NCBI GenBank assembly: GCA_033398695.1
Contig: CM065802.1
Span: 149,530,096 to 149,594,095 of the forward strand
Direction: 5' to 3'
Source of the DNA: Orobanche coerulescens
Taxonomy: Eukaryota > Streptophyta > Magnoliopsida > Lamiales > Orobanchaceae
DNA length: 64,000 bases
Shown here: positions 35,202 through 46,376 of the stretch, one piece after another
Layout: the number at the start of each line of letters is the position of its first letter
How positions within the stretch are numbered: position 1 is the stretch's first letter
The notes under the pieces: generated by a model
Databases searched by the model: none
Told to the model about the DNA's origin: nothing
What the model saw: the letters and a program-made list of their open reading frames with translations, nothing else
Position numbers and translations under genes: made by a program

Positions 35202-35950
35202 TTCGTCATAGCTAATTTATTACATCAAGTCAAATTGCATCCCATACAAAATTTTCAAAAAGAATAAATTGGCTCAAAATGCCCTTTACAATCCCATCGA
35301 ATATAGATTCAATACTAAGTCCATGAACCACTTCACCATCATACTAAAATAAAATAAATACATTAAAGCAATGATATAAATACTAATTATGTTATATTAA
35401 TCCATTCAATATAAAATAATATAATTATTAGAATTAATCCAATTAATTCACACACTCGATAATTTTAACTTGTTCCGGACGAAATAAATAGTTTATCAAA
35501 TTAATTCCCTTAAAAATAAAAACACCGTATTTATACTTTAGTCAAATTAAATCCAATTTAATTTGTTGGAAATTAATTTACCAAATACAAAATATGAAAA
35601 TAGAGTTGGAAATACAAGGCCCGGGCCAAGCCCGCGGCTCGGCAAGACTACCAGGCCCTGGCCGAGAGGCCCATCCATTTCGGCCGATGCCTACCGAGGG
35701 CAGGCAACTTGCTGCCGGCAGCCGCGACAGCTCATTTTTCGTCCCTAATTCAAAAATAAAATTTTTCTAATTTTTAGATTATACGTATAAATTAGTTCTC
35801 AAAAGAAAAATATATGTATGTTGTAACATAATCATGAAAAATGATGAACTATTAAATATTAACGATTAAAACAATAATGATTCCAAATCATAAAAACATT
35901 CAACCAATCATTCCCAATGCGAATATCATTTATACAATGGCATAGACATC
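35202..35950 (-). other. Ang-1 leader, PBS-proximal segment
   Basis: Non-coding leader. It has a GC-rich island at 35615-35735 with inverted repeats (for example CTCGGC/GCCGAG and GGCAG/CTGCC). The island sits at the same distance from the PBS as in Ang-2 and Ang-3 but has a different sequence. Confidence 0.65.
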
Positions 35951-35962
35951 GCCCTGATACCA
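35951..35962 (-). other. Ang-1 primer-binding site
   Basis: Minus strand TGGTATCAGGGC, one base from the standard initiator-Met PBS, one base from the LTR end. Confidence 0.85.
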
Positions 35963-35963
35963 A

Positions 35964-37168
35964 TGTTGGGATTCAGGGCCTAAAATCAAAGGCGCAGTGG
36001 AATAATAATATTGATCTAATTAATAAACCAAACTCGTGAAACAAGATCATCAAGCATCCTATATACGAATATAATCAAAACATGAATTATAAATTATACC
36101 CTTGAAGTCTTTTGATACATTTTGAAGAAAAATGATCCAAGCTTTTGCAAAATTCCGGGCTCTGAAAATACCATGCCTCTACGTATCACGCGTCGGAAGA
36201 TGACTGAATATTTTCTATCTTCTTATTCTTGAAAAATATGGCTAGAAGTAAATAGAATTTGCTTATAGTTATATAAATACTCTACGTATTTTATAAATAT
36301 TTTTTTCTCTCAAAACACACTTTGAACACAAGTGTAAAAACATGAAAATACTTTCTCTCCTTTCTCACTATATGGATCGGCCGAACACTTATATGGGGGA
36401 GGAGGATGGAGTTGTTTTATACACCAAAACATCTCACTCCACACCTCATGCCAAAATCCTCATATTTGTGTATACACCATGTATAAACTAATACATCACA
36501 AATCTCATCATATCTCACTATGAGACAAAATGAGATGATACACCATCATATAGTGGGATGGGGCAGCCATGTGCGAGAATAATAGAGTTGGTTCATTTTT
36601 GATCCGTGAAATGGACCATCATGTATCTATTCCGATAGATAAATTTTGGTACGTTTTATAATTACAATTAATTAATGTAAGTAATTAATTATATTAAATA
36701 TAAATTTCTAAAAAATAATATGAATAAGAAAATAAGCGAAATATAATCCGTCGTCAATCCCTGTGCCGTGAATCTATAAGTTCGTCTCAGTTAGCATTGG
36801 GTAGATCCAAAGAGTGTTAGCGCCACCTATTCGGTCTCGTGGCCTATACGGTAACTCATCTAAGAACGAATGGTAGGGATCATTCCAAAATCTTTACGTT
36901 ATGAATATCGTATACATATAAACGCTTCAATCATATATCCCGATCAAGTATTAGGGTCACGACAATGTCAAACCCTATTGTAGCTTGACTCTATGCATTT
37001 GTTAGCGAGCTCTCGTATATCAAATACAACTAGCTCAAAATTCTTTGGCCATAGACTTATGATCTCTTTTGCCACTAACCGCACAAGACATCTACCTGTT
37101 CACCTACAGAAGAAAGAATCTTATCTTGGTATTTAGTAGAGACTACTACTTGGCCATCAAGTCGTACT
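35964..37168 (-). repeat. Ang-1 5' LTR, PBS-proximal segment
   Basis: Starts tgttgggattcagggcc and follows the Angela LTR pattern until it is cut by Ang-3 at a GTACT target (37164-37168). Together with 54068-54614 it gives an LTR of about 1.75 kb. Confidence 0.83.
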
Positions 37169-37729
37169 TGTTAGGAGTATGCCCTCGAATGCCACTCAGA
37201 GGATGTTAGAGTGAGGGCATCGTGCTTGTTATTTTGTAATTATTATTCGATGGCAAATTTAATGTTTCTTTATTTACTAATAGTCATTGGTATTCTTGAC
37301 TTGTAAATATATGTACTTAAAGATTTTCAAAAAACCACTTTGAGTGCTTAAGAAAATCAAGAGTGAAGATTAATTAGTACTTGGAGTGTATCAATAGATC
37401 ACATAGCTCCAACCACCTTGTTCTAGCTGTACCCATGGTGGATAATAAGGTGGGTGTTGTTCCGGTCATTTTTTCCGGCGCGTGGCAAGTAGAGACGCGG
37501 TACTTTCGGTGTTGGATGTTTCTAGAGCTATTGCAGATTGGATTCGTGGTTGACATCATCAACACAACATTAAATCAAAGGACTTCAAGGGTATGATTTC
37601 GTATCTTACTTTTGTTTGTTTTATATTCGTATATACGTAGCTCGATCGATCCTCTTAAGGGATTCTGATCGAATTTATTTTTGTTTATTGCTTCTGTTGC
37701 GCCTTCGTTTTAGGCACCGAATCCCAACA
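37169..37729 (+). repeat. Ang-3 5' LTR with internal deletion
   Basis: Begins TGTTAGGAGTATGCCC and ends CCCAACA. It matches the 3' LTR start to about 37318 (atatgtac) and then the 3' LTR end from the tttcaaaaaaccact / tttaaaaaaaaaccact region, so the middle of the LTR is gone. The junction is in an A-rich stretch. Confidence 0.87.
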
Positions 37730-37730
37730 G

Positions 37731-37742
37731 TGGTATCAGAGC
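37731..37742 (+). other. Ang-3 primer-binding site
   Basis: TGGTATCAGAGC, the exact initiator-Met PBS, one base after the LTR. Confidence 0.92.
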
Positions 37743-39194
37743 TAGGTCTTGCGATCGTATATATGATATTTAGCATTTGGATTGCTTGATTAAATATTTT
37801 TGTGATTTGGAATCACAATCGTTTAATTCATTATTTAATTGTTCATCGAAAATTTATTTTTCATGTTTTATGTTACTATATAAATATGCTTTTAAAACTG
37901 ATTTATATGTGTGATACTAAAATTAGAAAAATATAATATTTGAAATCGGGACGAAAAACGAGCCGAATAAGCAGCCGGACCGGCAATGAAATGCTGGCAA
38001 CGCTGATAGAAGCCGCCAGACCGGGCGTGCAGAGGCCGAGAGGGCTGCTCCTCTCGGCCATGGTCCGACAGGGGCTGCCAGGCCGCGGGTCGGGCTCCGG
38101 GATGGTTTTTTGTTCGACTCCGTTTTATTTTATGTTTCGATATATTAATTTCCTATATTTTAAATTGGATTTAATTTGACTAAATAAAATACTTGGTATT
38201 TTATTTTGAGGAAATTAATTATTGCGAAATATTTAAATCGTCTGGATTATACGAACGAATTAAAATTACCGTGTTTGTGAATTAATTGGATTAGTTCTAT
38301 TAGTTAGTTAATTTTTATATATTGGTTGGATCAATATATTGATTTACTTATTTCCGTTTATTTAGTTTATTAGATGAATGCTTGTGAATGGTGTAGTTCA
38401 TGGACTTAGTTTTGAATCATTTGTTTTCGATTGGGTTGTAAAGGCTGTTTTGAGCCTATTTATTTTACTAAAGAAATGTGTATTTAGAATGTAATTTCAA
38501 TGTAAAATTTATATATAATGACGAAGACCGGAGGAAGACCCGTTCGAGAAGACGAAGGTTCAAGACCGAAGAGATGTACTTAGATTACAATGCTTTTTAT
38601 TCTGGAATGGTCCATGTACTACATGTTGGTAGCGACTAGGTTGTGAATGTTTTATTCATATGGTATGAATGCTACAAACGCGCTTAAATAAATTTATGTG
38701 CAAAGTGTAACATTAATCGCGAAAATACTCCCACAACAAAATATTTAGTTTAAAAGGTTTCGAGGTTTTCCTTCCCTCCATCGAGCTTATGGAAAGTTAA
38801 AATCCAAAGTAGATGTGCTATGCTTCCGAGTTATTGGGGTCGATAAATTCCAAGAGTGCATTGGATGCCTTCGGTTGGAGCAAATTTTATCCCTAGAAAC
38901 CTGTTCGGTTGCCGGATAAGATTTAATTGTGAAACTGATTAGCGTCGATGGTATAAACTTAACTTGTTCACGAACTATAGAAACCGTATGGTTTGAGGGG
39001 AGTGAACAAGGGGAAAAAGAAGATCGAATCATCCATTAGATGGGTTGGTGTTGGACACCACTTTATGAAGATTAATAGACTAGAAACTTGTTCGGTTGCC
39101 CTCTATTAAAATTTATAAAGAACTCGATCACCACTATGAAATAAAGCGGACAAGTACTTCTGGATTTCACAAGGGAGTGTGTTATTCTGATGAT
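37743..39194 (+). other. Ang-3 leader (non-coding), with GC-rich hairpin
   Basis: About 1.45 kb, AT-rich apart from 37950-38110. That island has a perfect 9-bp stem GCCGAGAGG/CCTCTCGGC at 38035-38058, about 300 nt from the PBS. The frame open at 37940-38179 lies across this island and has no counterpart in Ang-1 or Ang-2, so I do not call it a gene. Confidence 0.65.
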
Positions 39195-39327
39195 AGTAGT
39201 TAGTATGGAGGCGTTGGGATACGTCTTGGAGGCGGACATTCCGGCAGCTCCGGTGCGGACCATAACCAGTCAAGAAGATGTTAAAAACCACAAAAAGTAG
39301 GTTAAGGATGATATTAGAGTCCGTGGC
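39195..39327 (+). pseudogene. Ang-3 gag, N-terminal fragment
   Basis: Reads SMEALGYVLEADIPAAPVRT, the part of gag that follows about 30 residues after the start in Ang-2. The true start and first residues are missing, and a TAG stop follows. MITE-1 then interrupts. Confidence 0.75.
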
Positions 39328-39335
39328 TATATGAT

Positions 39336-39930
39336 TAGAGATGTTAAACGGGCTCGGGCCCGTAGGGTCGGCCCGTTTAAACCGCCAAAAAACCGGGTTA
39401 GGTCCGATATTTCCTAGCCCGTTTAAATCCGGGCTTTTTTGGCCCGGACCGTTTAACCGGCTTAGCCCGGCCCCTGGCTAGCCCGCTAGGGCTAGCTCGA
39501 AGCCCGATATATATATATATATATATACACACACTATATTAATATTATATATATACACTATATTAATATTATATATATATAATATATATTAATATTATAT
39601 ATAATATATATTATTACTGTATTTGGTAATATAGTGTATATATATATATACACATAAAAGTGTATTTTTTTGTTATATTTATTATAGTATAGTTGTTACT
39701 ATATATATAAAATATATTGTTATTGTTTTTTTACTTATACAAAAATAAAAAATAGATTTTTTAAATATTTAGCCCGTTTAGCCCGTTTAGCCCGAAACCC
39801 GTTAGGGTTAGGGTTAGGGCCAATATTTCCTAGCCCGTTTAAATCCGGGCTTTTTTAGCCCGGACCGTTTAGCCCGAAGCGCGCTAGGGCTAGCCCGGAA
39901 CCGCTAGGGCTGGCCCGTTTAACATCTCTA
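39336..39930. mobile_element. MITE-1: hAT-type non-autonomous DNA transposon
   Basis: 595 bp with terminal inverted repeats TAGAGATGTTAAACGGGC and, inverted, GCCCGTTTAACATCTCTA. It is flanked by a perfect 8-bp duplication TATATGAT (39328-39335 and 39931-39938). The 8-bp target and TAGAG-type ends are hAT features. Inside are repeated GGCCCG/TTTAGCCCG words and AT microsatellite; no transposase. The gag frame joins across it when one copy of the duplication is removed. Confidence 0.92.
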
Positions 39931-39938
39931 TATATGAT

Positions 39939-40237
39939 GGCCTCTATGTCTAATGAGCTTCAGAGAGCTCGTGAGAAAATGACTTATGCTAGGCTGATTT
40001 TATCTCACTTAACCGAGCTCTATGGTGAGCATAGTCGAACTGCTAAATATGAGATATCCAAGCAACTGTTCGGTGCCAGGATGAAGGAATGTGAGAAAGT
40101 TGGGGACCACGTCCTCAAAATAATTTCTATGATCGAGAGATTGAAGGATCTTGATTTTAAGATGCATGTTTCTCTCTAGACCGACCTTATCCTGCAGTCT
40201 CTTCCTGATTCCTTCTAACAATTTGTTATAAACTTCA
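39939..40237 (+). pseudogene. Ang-3 gag, middle segment
   Basis: Reads MSNELQRAREKMTYARLILS and HVLKIISMIERLKDLDFKMH, matching the middle of Ang-2 gag. A TAG stop lies at about 40178 and another at about 40217. It is cut by MITE-2 in the FVINFNCNEIA region. Confidence 0.8.
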
Positions 40238-40245
40238 ACTGCAAT

Positions 40246-40778
40246 TAGGGGTGGTATATTGTGCCGTACTGAATTTTTTTGTCGATACCATATACCGTAC
40301 CGAAAATTTCAGTACAAAAAAATTCATACTGACACCGTACCAAAAGTTTAGGTATACCGAATCTGGTATACCGAAATTTCGGTATGGCTTTCGGTTCATA
40401 CCGATACCATACCGAAATATCGGTATACCGAATTTTATTTCGGTATCGGTTTATACCGAACTTATCGAAATACTGAATTACCAAAATATCGAAAAAATCT
40501 TGATATACGGATATATACCGAAATACAGATTAAAAAAATACCGAAAATATCGATATACCAATATATATATATATATATATTGAAATACCGAATTGTTTTT
40601 TGGTATACCGGTATATACCAAAAATAAAAAAAATTCATGCCGTTACCGTACCGAAAATTTTCGGTATGGCACCATACCGTACTGAAAATTCGGTATACCA
40701 AAATTTTCGGCAATTTCGGTAATTTTTCGATACGGTAAATTCGGTATTTCAGCATTTCGGTATATTTTGCCACCCTTA
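40246..40778. mobile_element. MITE-2: second hAT-type MITE
   Basis: 533 bp with imperfect terminal inverted repeats (TAGGGGTGG... and, inverted, TAAGGGTGG...) and a perfect 8-bp duplication ACTGCAAT (40238-40245 and 40779-40786). Inside are many copies of CGGTATACCG-like words that pair with one another, so the whole element could fold. Open frames on both strands (for example 40251-40583) are by-products of this repeat. Confidence 0.9.
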
Positions 40779-40786
40779 ACTGCAAT

Positions 40787-40980
40787 GAGATTGCTTGCAA
40801 TTTAACAGGGTTGATGAACAAACTTGTAATCACTCAGTCTCAGATGAAGATTCCGCAGATGAAGGAGTCTGCTCTTGTGATTTCTTCTGGATCTAGGAGG
40901 TCCAAGAATAAAATAAAAAGACCAAGAAGCAGATGGGTCCACAAACTAAGGACTTTAAAGGAAAGGGCAAGTTCCCGATG
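40787..40980 (+). pseudogene. Ang-3 gag, C-terminal segment
   Basis: Reads LMNKLVITQSQMKIPQMKES and a Lys/Arg-rich tail, then shifts frame into the following protease ORF. The CCHC zinc knuckle expected here is absent, as a stretch present in Ang-1 has been lost. Confidence 0.75.
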
Positions 40981-41817
40981 GTTCCGAAGCTTCATGGCAC
41001 TTCAGATGCGGCAATTTTAGTTTTAGAAATGAATTGTTCTGCTACCGTATTTTCTATTTCTTGGATACTGGATTCAGGTGGTAGTTCTCACATTTGTACC
41101 GTGAATCAGGATCTAAAACAAAGTAGAAAACTTGGAGCTGGGGAAGTGATGATTACTGTCGGAAGCGGACATAGTGTCGAAGCAAATGATATAGGATCAC
41201 TTCTTTTGGATTTGGAATCCGGATTTGTTTTAACATTAAACGATGTACTAGTGTTGCCCAAAAGGCATAAGAACATTGTATCCATTCCGGTCATGGATTG
41301 TAAAGACTTTTCATTTTTCATTGGTGACGGTTCCTGCAAAATTTATTTTCAAAATAAACTAGTAGGCACTGCCACATTGTTAAATGGATTGTATCATCTA
41401 AACCTAAGTAACAAAGTTGTTGTGAATACTATGACTAGGAAGCATGGTAGGGATGAAACTAATCAAGTTTTGAAATGGCATCTTAGACTTGGTCATGTTG
41501 GTCAGACGAAGGTTTACAAAATGGAAAAGGATGGACTTATGGGTCCATTGGGATCGGACCCTTTTCCAACTTGTGAATCTTGCCTTAAAGGCAAAATGAC
41601 TAAGTCCCCCTTCACAGGGACGTTTGAAAGAGCCGCTGATAAACTTGGATTAGTCCATACCAACGTACGTGGTGCTTTAGAAGTAGCACGTGACGGATAT
41701 CAGTATTTCATTACGTTTACCGATGATCATACTAGGTATGGTTATGTATCCTTAATGAAACATAAATTCGAGGCCGTTGAGAAATTCCAGGAATATAAGG
41801 CCCTAGTCGAAAAATAA
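40933..41817 (+). pseudogene. Ang-3 pol fragment: protease, GAG-pre-integrase, start of integrase
   Basis: A 294-codon open frame, the longest copia frame in the window. The aspartic protease motif WILDSGGSSH is at residues 44-53. The zinc-binding domain is at about 182-217, with His183, His188, Cys214 and Cys217. The integrase start is at about 240-294. The first catalytic acid of integrase reads HTNVRG: Asn244 where Asp is expected, the same change as in Ang-1. The frame then stops, and the rest of integrase and the first half of reverse transcriptase are deleted. I call it a pseudogene because it cannot give a complete polyprotein, although protease itself looks intact. Confidence 0.82.
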
Positions 41818-41896
41818 ACTATTAATCATATAAAAACTTGGGAGAAGCTACCTATATTCTTGGTATTCGGCTCTAAGGCTACTAATAGGAAATGAT

Positions 41897-42332
41897 GTGG
41901 GAATGCCCAGTTCTATAAAAACTTGGCTTTCGAGTAGGTTCTTCATGAAAGACTTGGGAGAAGCTACCTATATTCTTGGTATTCGGCTCTACCGGGATAG
42001 AGTGAATAGAATGATAGGTCTTTCCCAAGCCCTCTATATAGATAAGATCTTAAAGCAATTTAAGATGGATGATTCTAAAAGAGGGTTCCTACTGATGCGA
42101 CATGGAATAAAACTCTCCTCGAAGTTGTGCCTCAAAGTGAGGAACAACGAAAGGAAATGAGTAATATACCATATGCTTCGGCCGTGGTAGCCTTATGTAT
42201 GTAATGTTGTGTACGAGACCTGACATTGCGCATGCTGTGAGCGTGGTAAGTAGGTTTCAGGCAAACCTAGGTAGGGAACATTGTACTGCAGTAAAGAACA
42301 TTCTCAAGTACTTGTGAAGGACGAAAGATCTG
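41897..42332 (+). pseudogene. Ang-3 reverse transcriptase C-terminal part
   Basis: The piece 41897-42160 reads SSRFFMKDLGEATYILGIRL and KILKQFKMDDSKRGF, the region after the YVDD motif. A frameshift at about 42130 leads into MSNIPYAS and [23 protein letters not shown] itself is not present. Just upstream, 41836-41875 repeats 40 bases of 41952-41991 exactly, a filler at the deletion junction. Confidence 0.8.
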
Positions 42333-42338
42333 GTTCTT

Positions 42339-42764
42339 ATGTATGGCAGGGGAGAACTGAATGTGATGGGCTTCACTCATTCAGACTTCCAAGGACAGAA
42401 AGACGATGCGATGTCTACTTCTGGCTGCATATTTACTCTTAGTGGAGGAGCAGTATCTTGGCGTAGTGACAAGCAAAGAGCGATTGTTGATTCCACATGT
42501 CAGGCTGAGTATCAAGCAGACTCAGAGGCTTCTAAGGAAGGGTTTTGGATTAAGAAGTTTCTGGGACCATGTGCTGAGCTGCCTGTTCCACTTTTCTGCG
42601 ACAACGACGGAGCTGTAGCACAGGCCAAGGAGCCAAGGTTTTACAACAGTACCAACATTGAGAGGCAGTATCATCTCGTAAGAGAATTTGTTCGCAAAGG
42701 ATACATTATACTGCATAGAGAAGCCGACAACGTCGCTGATCCACTAACCAAGCCATTTTCTTAG
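42339..42764 (+). pseudogene. Ang-3 RNase H domain
   Basis: A 141-codon open frame with the copia RNase H landmarks HSDFQG, STSGCIFTLSGGAVSWRSDK, CQAEYQADSEASKEGFW, CDNDGA and the polyprotein end NVADPLTKPFS followed by a stop. RNase H would remove the RNA template strand. This domain looks intact, but it has lost its link to an active polymerase; a TGA stop at about 42316 precedes it. Confidence 0.82.
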
Positions 42765-42828
42765 ATTAGCTTGGAGCGTCATCTGGATAACATGGGTATT
42801 AGATACCATAATGTGTGGCATTCAGTGC

Positions 42829-42839
42829 AAGTGAGAGAT
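42829..42839 (+). other. Ang-3 polypurine tract
   Basis: AAGTGAGAGAT directly before the 3' LTR start TGTTAG. Confidence 0.85.
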
Positions 42840-43187
42840 TGTTAGGAGTGTGCCCTCGAATGCCACTCAGAGGATGTTAGAGTGAGGGCATCGTGCTTGT
42901 TATTATGTAATTATTATCAGAAGGAAAACTTAATGTTTCTTTATTTAATAATAATCATTGGTATTCATGATTTGTAAATATATGTACAGAAACTCAAGAG
43001 GATCTTGACGGACAAGTAGCAGGTTCTACTAAGTACCAAGAGAGGATTCTTTCTCCTGTTAGTGAACGGGTATATGTCCTATGCGGGTATTGGCAGATGA
43101 GATCATAAGTCTTTGGCCAAAGCGTTGGAGCTGGTTGTATTAGATGCACGAGAGCTCAGTGATCTCAATTTGCATTAACTCATACAT
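42840..43187 (+). repeat. Ang-3 3' LTR, first segment
   Basis: Begins TGTTAGGAGTGTGCCC and aligns with the 5' LTR; ends at the tacat target of Tek-4. Confidence 0.9.
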
Positions 43188-45537
43188 TGTAACACCCCCG
43201 ATATATTCAGGAATATTACAGCGCCGTAAATCCTTTACATAAGAATTTACAAGGCTGATTAAAGGAAAAGACAATAACAGATACCGATTCATGAAATTTT
43301 TGAAATAAAATACAACCGTCTGGTTCAAAATCGAGAATACAAATATCCAATGAAGAGTTATTATTACATCACTAAAATCCAAACATTATAAACGGACGAC
43401 GTACTCGAGTACTTATTGAAATAACCAACAAACAACAGACAGTAAACCCGGCCGGAACATCACTCTGCACCCTCGTCGTCATGCATCTCCAGTGGTTGTT
43501 TCCCCGCTCTCCTGGATCCTGAACATACACAAATGTTCACCCCCGAAGGGGTTAGTACAACGATGCTAGTACAAGTACAATAATCATACAACAATGATAT
43601 AATCAACAATTATATCGTAACAAGTTTCTCCAACGAGAAATATTCACAACACATATCATATCATAACAGTTTCAACATACTGTTGGTATTCCAACGATCC
43701 AGCGCACACAGCTATAGATTCCCATGATGATCCCGTCGGACCAACACATGGTGGAACTACCTGTCCAATGATCCAGCGCACATAGCTATAGATTCCCATG
43801 ATGATTCCCATCGGATCAACCCATGGTGGACATATAATCACAACATATTTACACGATACAATCACATTGTCATAATATAAACAATTCTAATTAGAGTACT
43901 TGCCTCAATTCGTTGACAAGAATAAACTTCCACGAATATCAAAATACTCGAAGGTCGTCCCCTTCGATCAATCACGTGTTAAGCTCGAACCTTAACAAAA
44001 GAAATAGCACAGAATTCATTTCATGCCGTACGAACGTCTAACAATTCAACAATTACGGTAGGAAATCCTTAATATGCAATCTGTCTGGATAGCTTAACGC
44101 ACGCCACACATCTTATGTAGCGTACGTTAATGCTACTCGTTAGCACATGCAATACACATATCCTAGCGTACGCTAACCATGCACGGTCAGTACCTCACTG
44201 GTCAGCCGACTGACTCGCCTGATGACTTAGCGCACGCTAAGTTGCAAATGTGGCATACGCTAAACATACACGATAGCGCACGTTAATTCACGTAGCTTAG
44301 CGCACGCTAAGAGTGCATGGAAGTTCACTGGAGGGCAGCAGATTATACAAATGGTGATGAAGTAAGCGAATTCCTCAGTGATTTGATGTTTGTTGTGCGA
44401 CTTCATGTTATGATCATAACCCTTATGAATGATCTCAAGGATAATAACAACTTCAAGATGCAAGTATACGTATAATCATCATAACACCATAATCCATCTT
44501 GATTACAATTCTCATGCGAAGTTGGTGATCTCCGGTTGATGTATTAGATTCTACTATCATTATACATATTCAGACTTCATCTTGAGGTGAACTAACAATT
44601 CTAACTTATACGAAAGAATATTTCCTAAGATGATTCTTCCTTTAAGTTCTTATAATATCACCTCCAATTCATGATCACAAAGATAACATAAATCATACGG
44701 ATTGTTAACTTCAGAATGTTTCTCTCATCATTTGAAGTACTAGGATTCCGACTTCAAGGTTCCAACAATAATATCATAATTGTAGACATTCCAATCTTCT
44801 AAACATGATGTTGTTGAATAATTCACTAATGAAATTCAATATCTCGTTAACATGATCATCTTATCCCTTGGAATCCAAATCTAAGACTGGTGATAGGTTG
44901 AACATACCTTAATATGCCGAAATCACTGAACCACAAGGTAGAATCCGACTCCGGTTGATTATGTGCCACTCTAAGGTGTTACTTTTCTTCAATGATCACT
45001 CACAAGTGATAACCAATATTCAAGGATCACTAATATATGTTCTAAGTGTGTTAGAGGGATGATTAAAGCTCTCTGTCCTCTCAAGAATGAAGAATGGGCG
45101 AAAGAAATGAAAGCCAAAATGGGTTGTTGTCCCATTTGTAATCTTCTGCATTTTAGCTAATTAGCGCACGCTACAATACATACTTAGCGCGCGCTAATGA
45201 GCGTTGACTCCAAATCTGTCTGGGTTCGTCCGCGGGAATCTTATCCGGACCCATGTCCCGGCTGGCGCATGTGTTAGCCACCTACCTCAATAATTCAGTG
45301 TCTAGCGCACGCAACTCCTATACGTAGCGTGCGCTAGTAATAACCGATAGCGCGCGTTAAGCTACATTCTTAGCATGCGCTATCACGAGTTTGCATGAGA
45401 AAATTTGCATGATGTTATACTTAAGTACAAGGATGCCAATGCAAGAAATATCATACTCCAATAATCAAAACCACAAATCCGAATAATACAGGGTCTGAAT
45501 ACAGATGAAATACACAGTAATAAATCCGGATATTACA
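43188..45537 (-). repeat. Tek-4 3' LTR
   Basis: 2350 bp. Features in plus coordinates: three-hairpin block 43520-43568; a 74-bp tandem duplication at 43691-43831; two clusters of TAGCG(NN)CGCTA near-palindromes at 44091-44315 and 45163-45395. The second cluster is just upstream, on the element's strand, of an A/T-rich TATA position near 45138-45146. No gene. Confidence 0.9.
43691..43831. repeat. 74-bp tandem duplication in Tek-4 LTR
   Basis: Two copies beginning ccaacgatccagcg (43691) and ccaatgatccagcg (43765), each with ctatagattcccatgatgat and a catggtgga end. The other LTR has the same pair at about 50953-51090, with local indels. Confidence 0.8.
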
Positions 45538-45572
45538 TACTCTCCTACTAAAAAGGAGTTTCGTCCCGAAAC

Positions 45573-45746
45573 TCAAGACGAAAATAACTCGGGATATCTA
45601 GACTTCATATCAGCTTTCGTTTCCCAGGTGGCTTCTTCCATTCCGTGACGTGACCATTGAACTTTGACCAAAACAATTGGTTTGTTCCTCAACTGCTTAA
45701 CTCGACTCTCGAGTATCTTGACCGGTCTTTCTTCAAACGTCCCATC
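45573..45746 (-). pseudogene. Tek-4 chromodomain, separated by one stop
   Basis: Directly downstream of the integrase frame and in the same frame after a TAG, the sequence reads PVKILESRVKQLRNKPIVLV and SRHGMEEATWETKADMKSRY, ending PELFSS and a TGA. The W-x8-ATWE pattern and position after integrase identify the chromodomain of chromoviruses, which is thought to steer integration to heterochromatin through histone marks. It is complete apart from the stop before it. Confidence 0.82.
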
Positions 45747-46367
45747 CTACGCGACTTCGATCTCGCCGAAATCAATGATATGACTGGGATCTGGTATATA
45801 CCTCCGTAACTGGGATACGTGGAACACGTTATGAACATGGCTAAATGACGGCGGCAATGCTAATCTGTATGCCAATTCTCCAACTCTTTCAAGGATCTCA
45901 AATGGTCCGATATATCTCGGACTCAGCTTTCCTTTCCTTCCGAAACGAAAGATTCCCCGAGTAGGAGAAACCTTCAAAAGTACATGGTCTCCAGTATTGA
46001 ACTCCAATGGGCGACAGCGTACGTCCGCGTAAGATTTCTGGCGACTCTGGGCGGTCAACAGCCTTTCACGAATCAAGGCTATTTTTTCTCGAGTCTGCAC
46101 GATCAACTCTGGTTCTGTTCCGATCAAGTCTGACGAATCATCCCAACATAGGGGCGATCTACATCTCCTCCCATATAATGCCTCAAACGGTGCCATCTTA
46201 ATGGAAGCATGCCAACTATTGTTGTAGGTAAATTCAATCAATGGTAGATGAATTTCCCAATCGGTTGACCAATCTAAGGCACAAGCCCTCAGCATATCTT
46301 CCACCGTTTGAATGGTCCTCTCGGATTGTCCGTCAGTCTGCGGGTGATAAGCTGTACTGAAGTTCAA
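45747..46367 (-). pseudogene. Tek-4 integrase C-terminal half
   Basis: 206 open codons. It begins at the third catalytic acid region ([19 protein letters not shown]), then has [14 protein letters not shown] and the C-terminal GPY/F-type segment [20 protein letters not shown], ending in [24 protein letters not shown] ends it in frame before the chromodomain. The upstream half is in the same frame beyond a single TAG at 46377-46379, so integrase is one stop from continuous. Spacing and motifs are those of a full-length chromovirus integrase. Confidence 0.88.
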
Positions 46368-46376
46368 TTCGGTCCC

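Noticed and set aside
35951..35962. tRNA-gene-like words at several LTR borders
   Set aside because: They are 12-13-base primer-binding sites only; no tRNA cloverleaf or A/B box follows.
37381..37596. 71-codon frame, also at 53714-53929
   Set aside because: Same place in the two Ang-3 LTRs, so likeness is expected without selection for protein.
39800..39822. Telomere-like gttagggttagggttaggg
   Set aside because: Only three units, inside MITE-1, and of TTAGGG type, whereas the usual plant telomere unit is TTTAGGG. It is part of the MITE's GCCCGTTTAGCCCG-related sequence.
40251..40583. Open frames of up to 123 codons on both strands at 40245-40833
   Set aside because: They run through the CGGTATACCG-type self-pairing repeats of MITE-2. 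Their Tyr/Ile/Pro-rich composition is what this repeat gives in any frame.
44091..44315. Regularly spaced short palindromes that could suggest a CRISPR-like array
   Set aside because: Units are imperfect, spacing is irregular, the setting is a plant LTR, and there are no cas genes.
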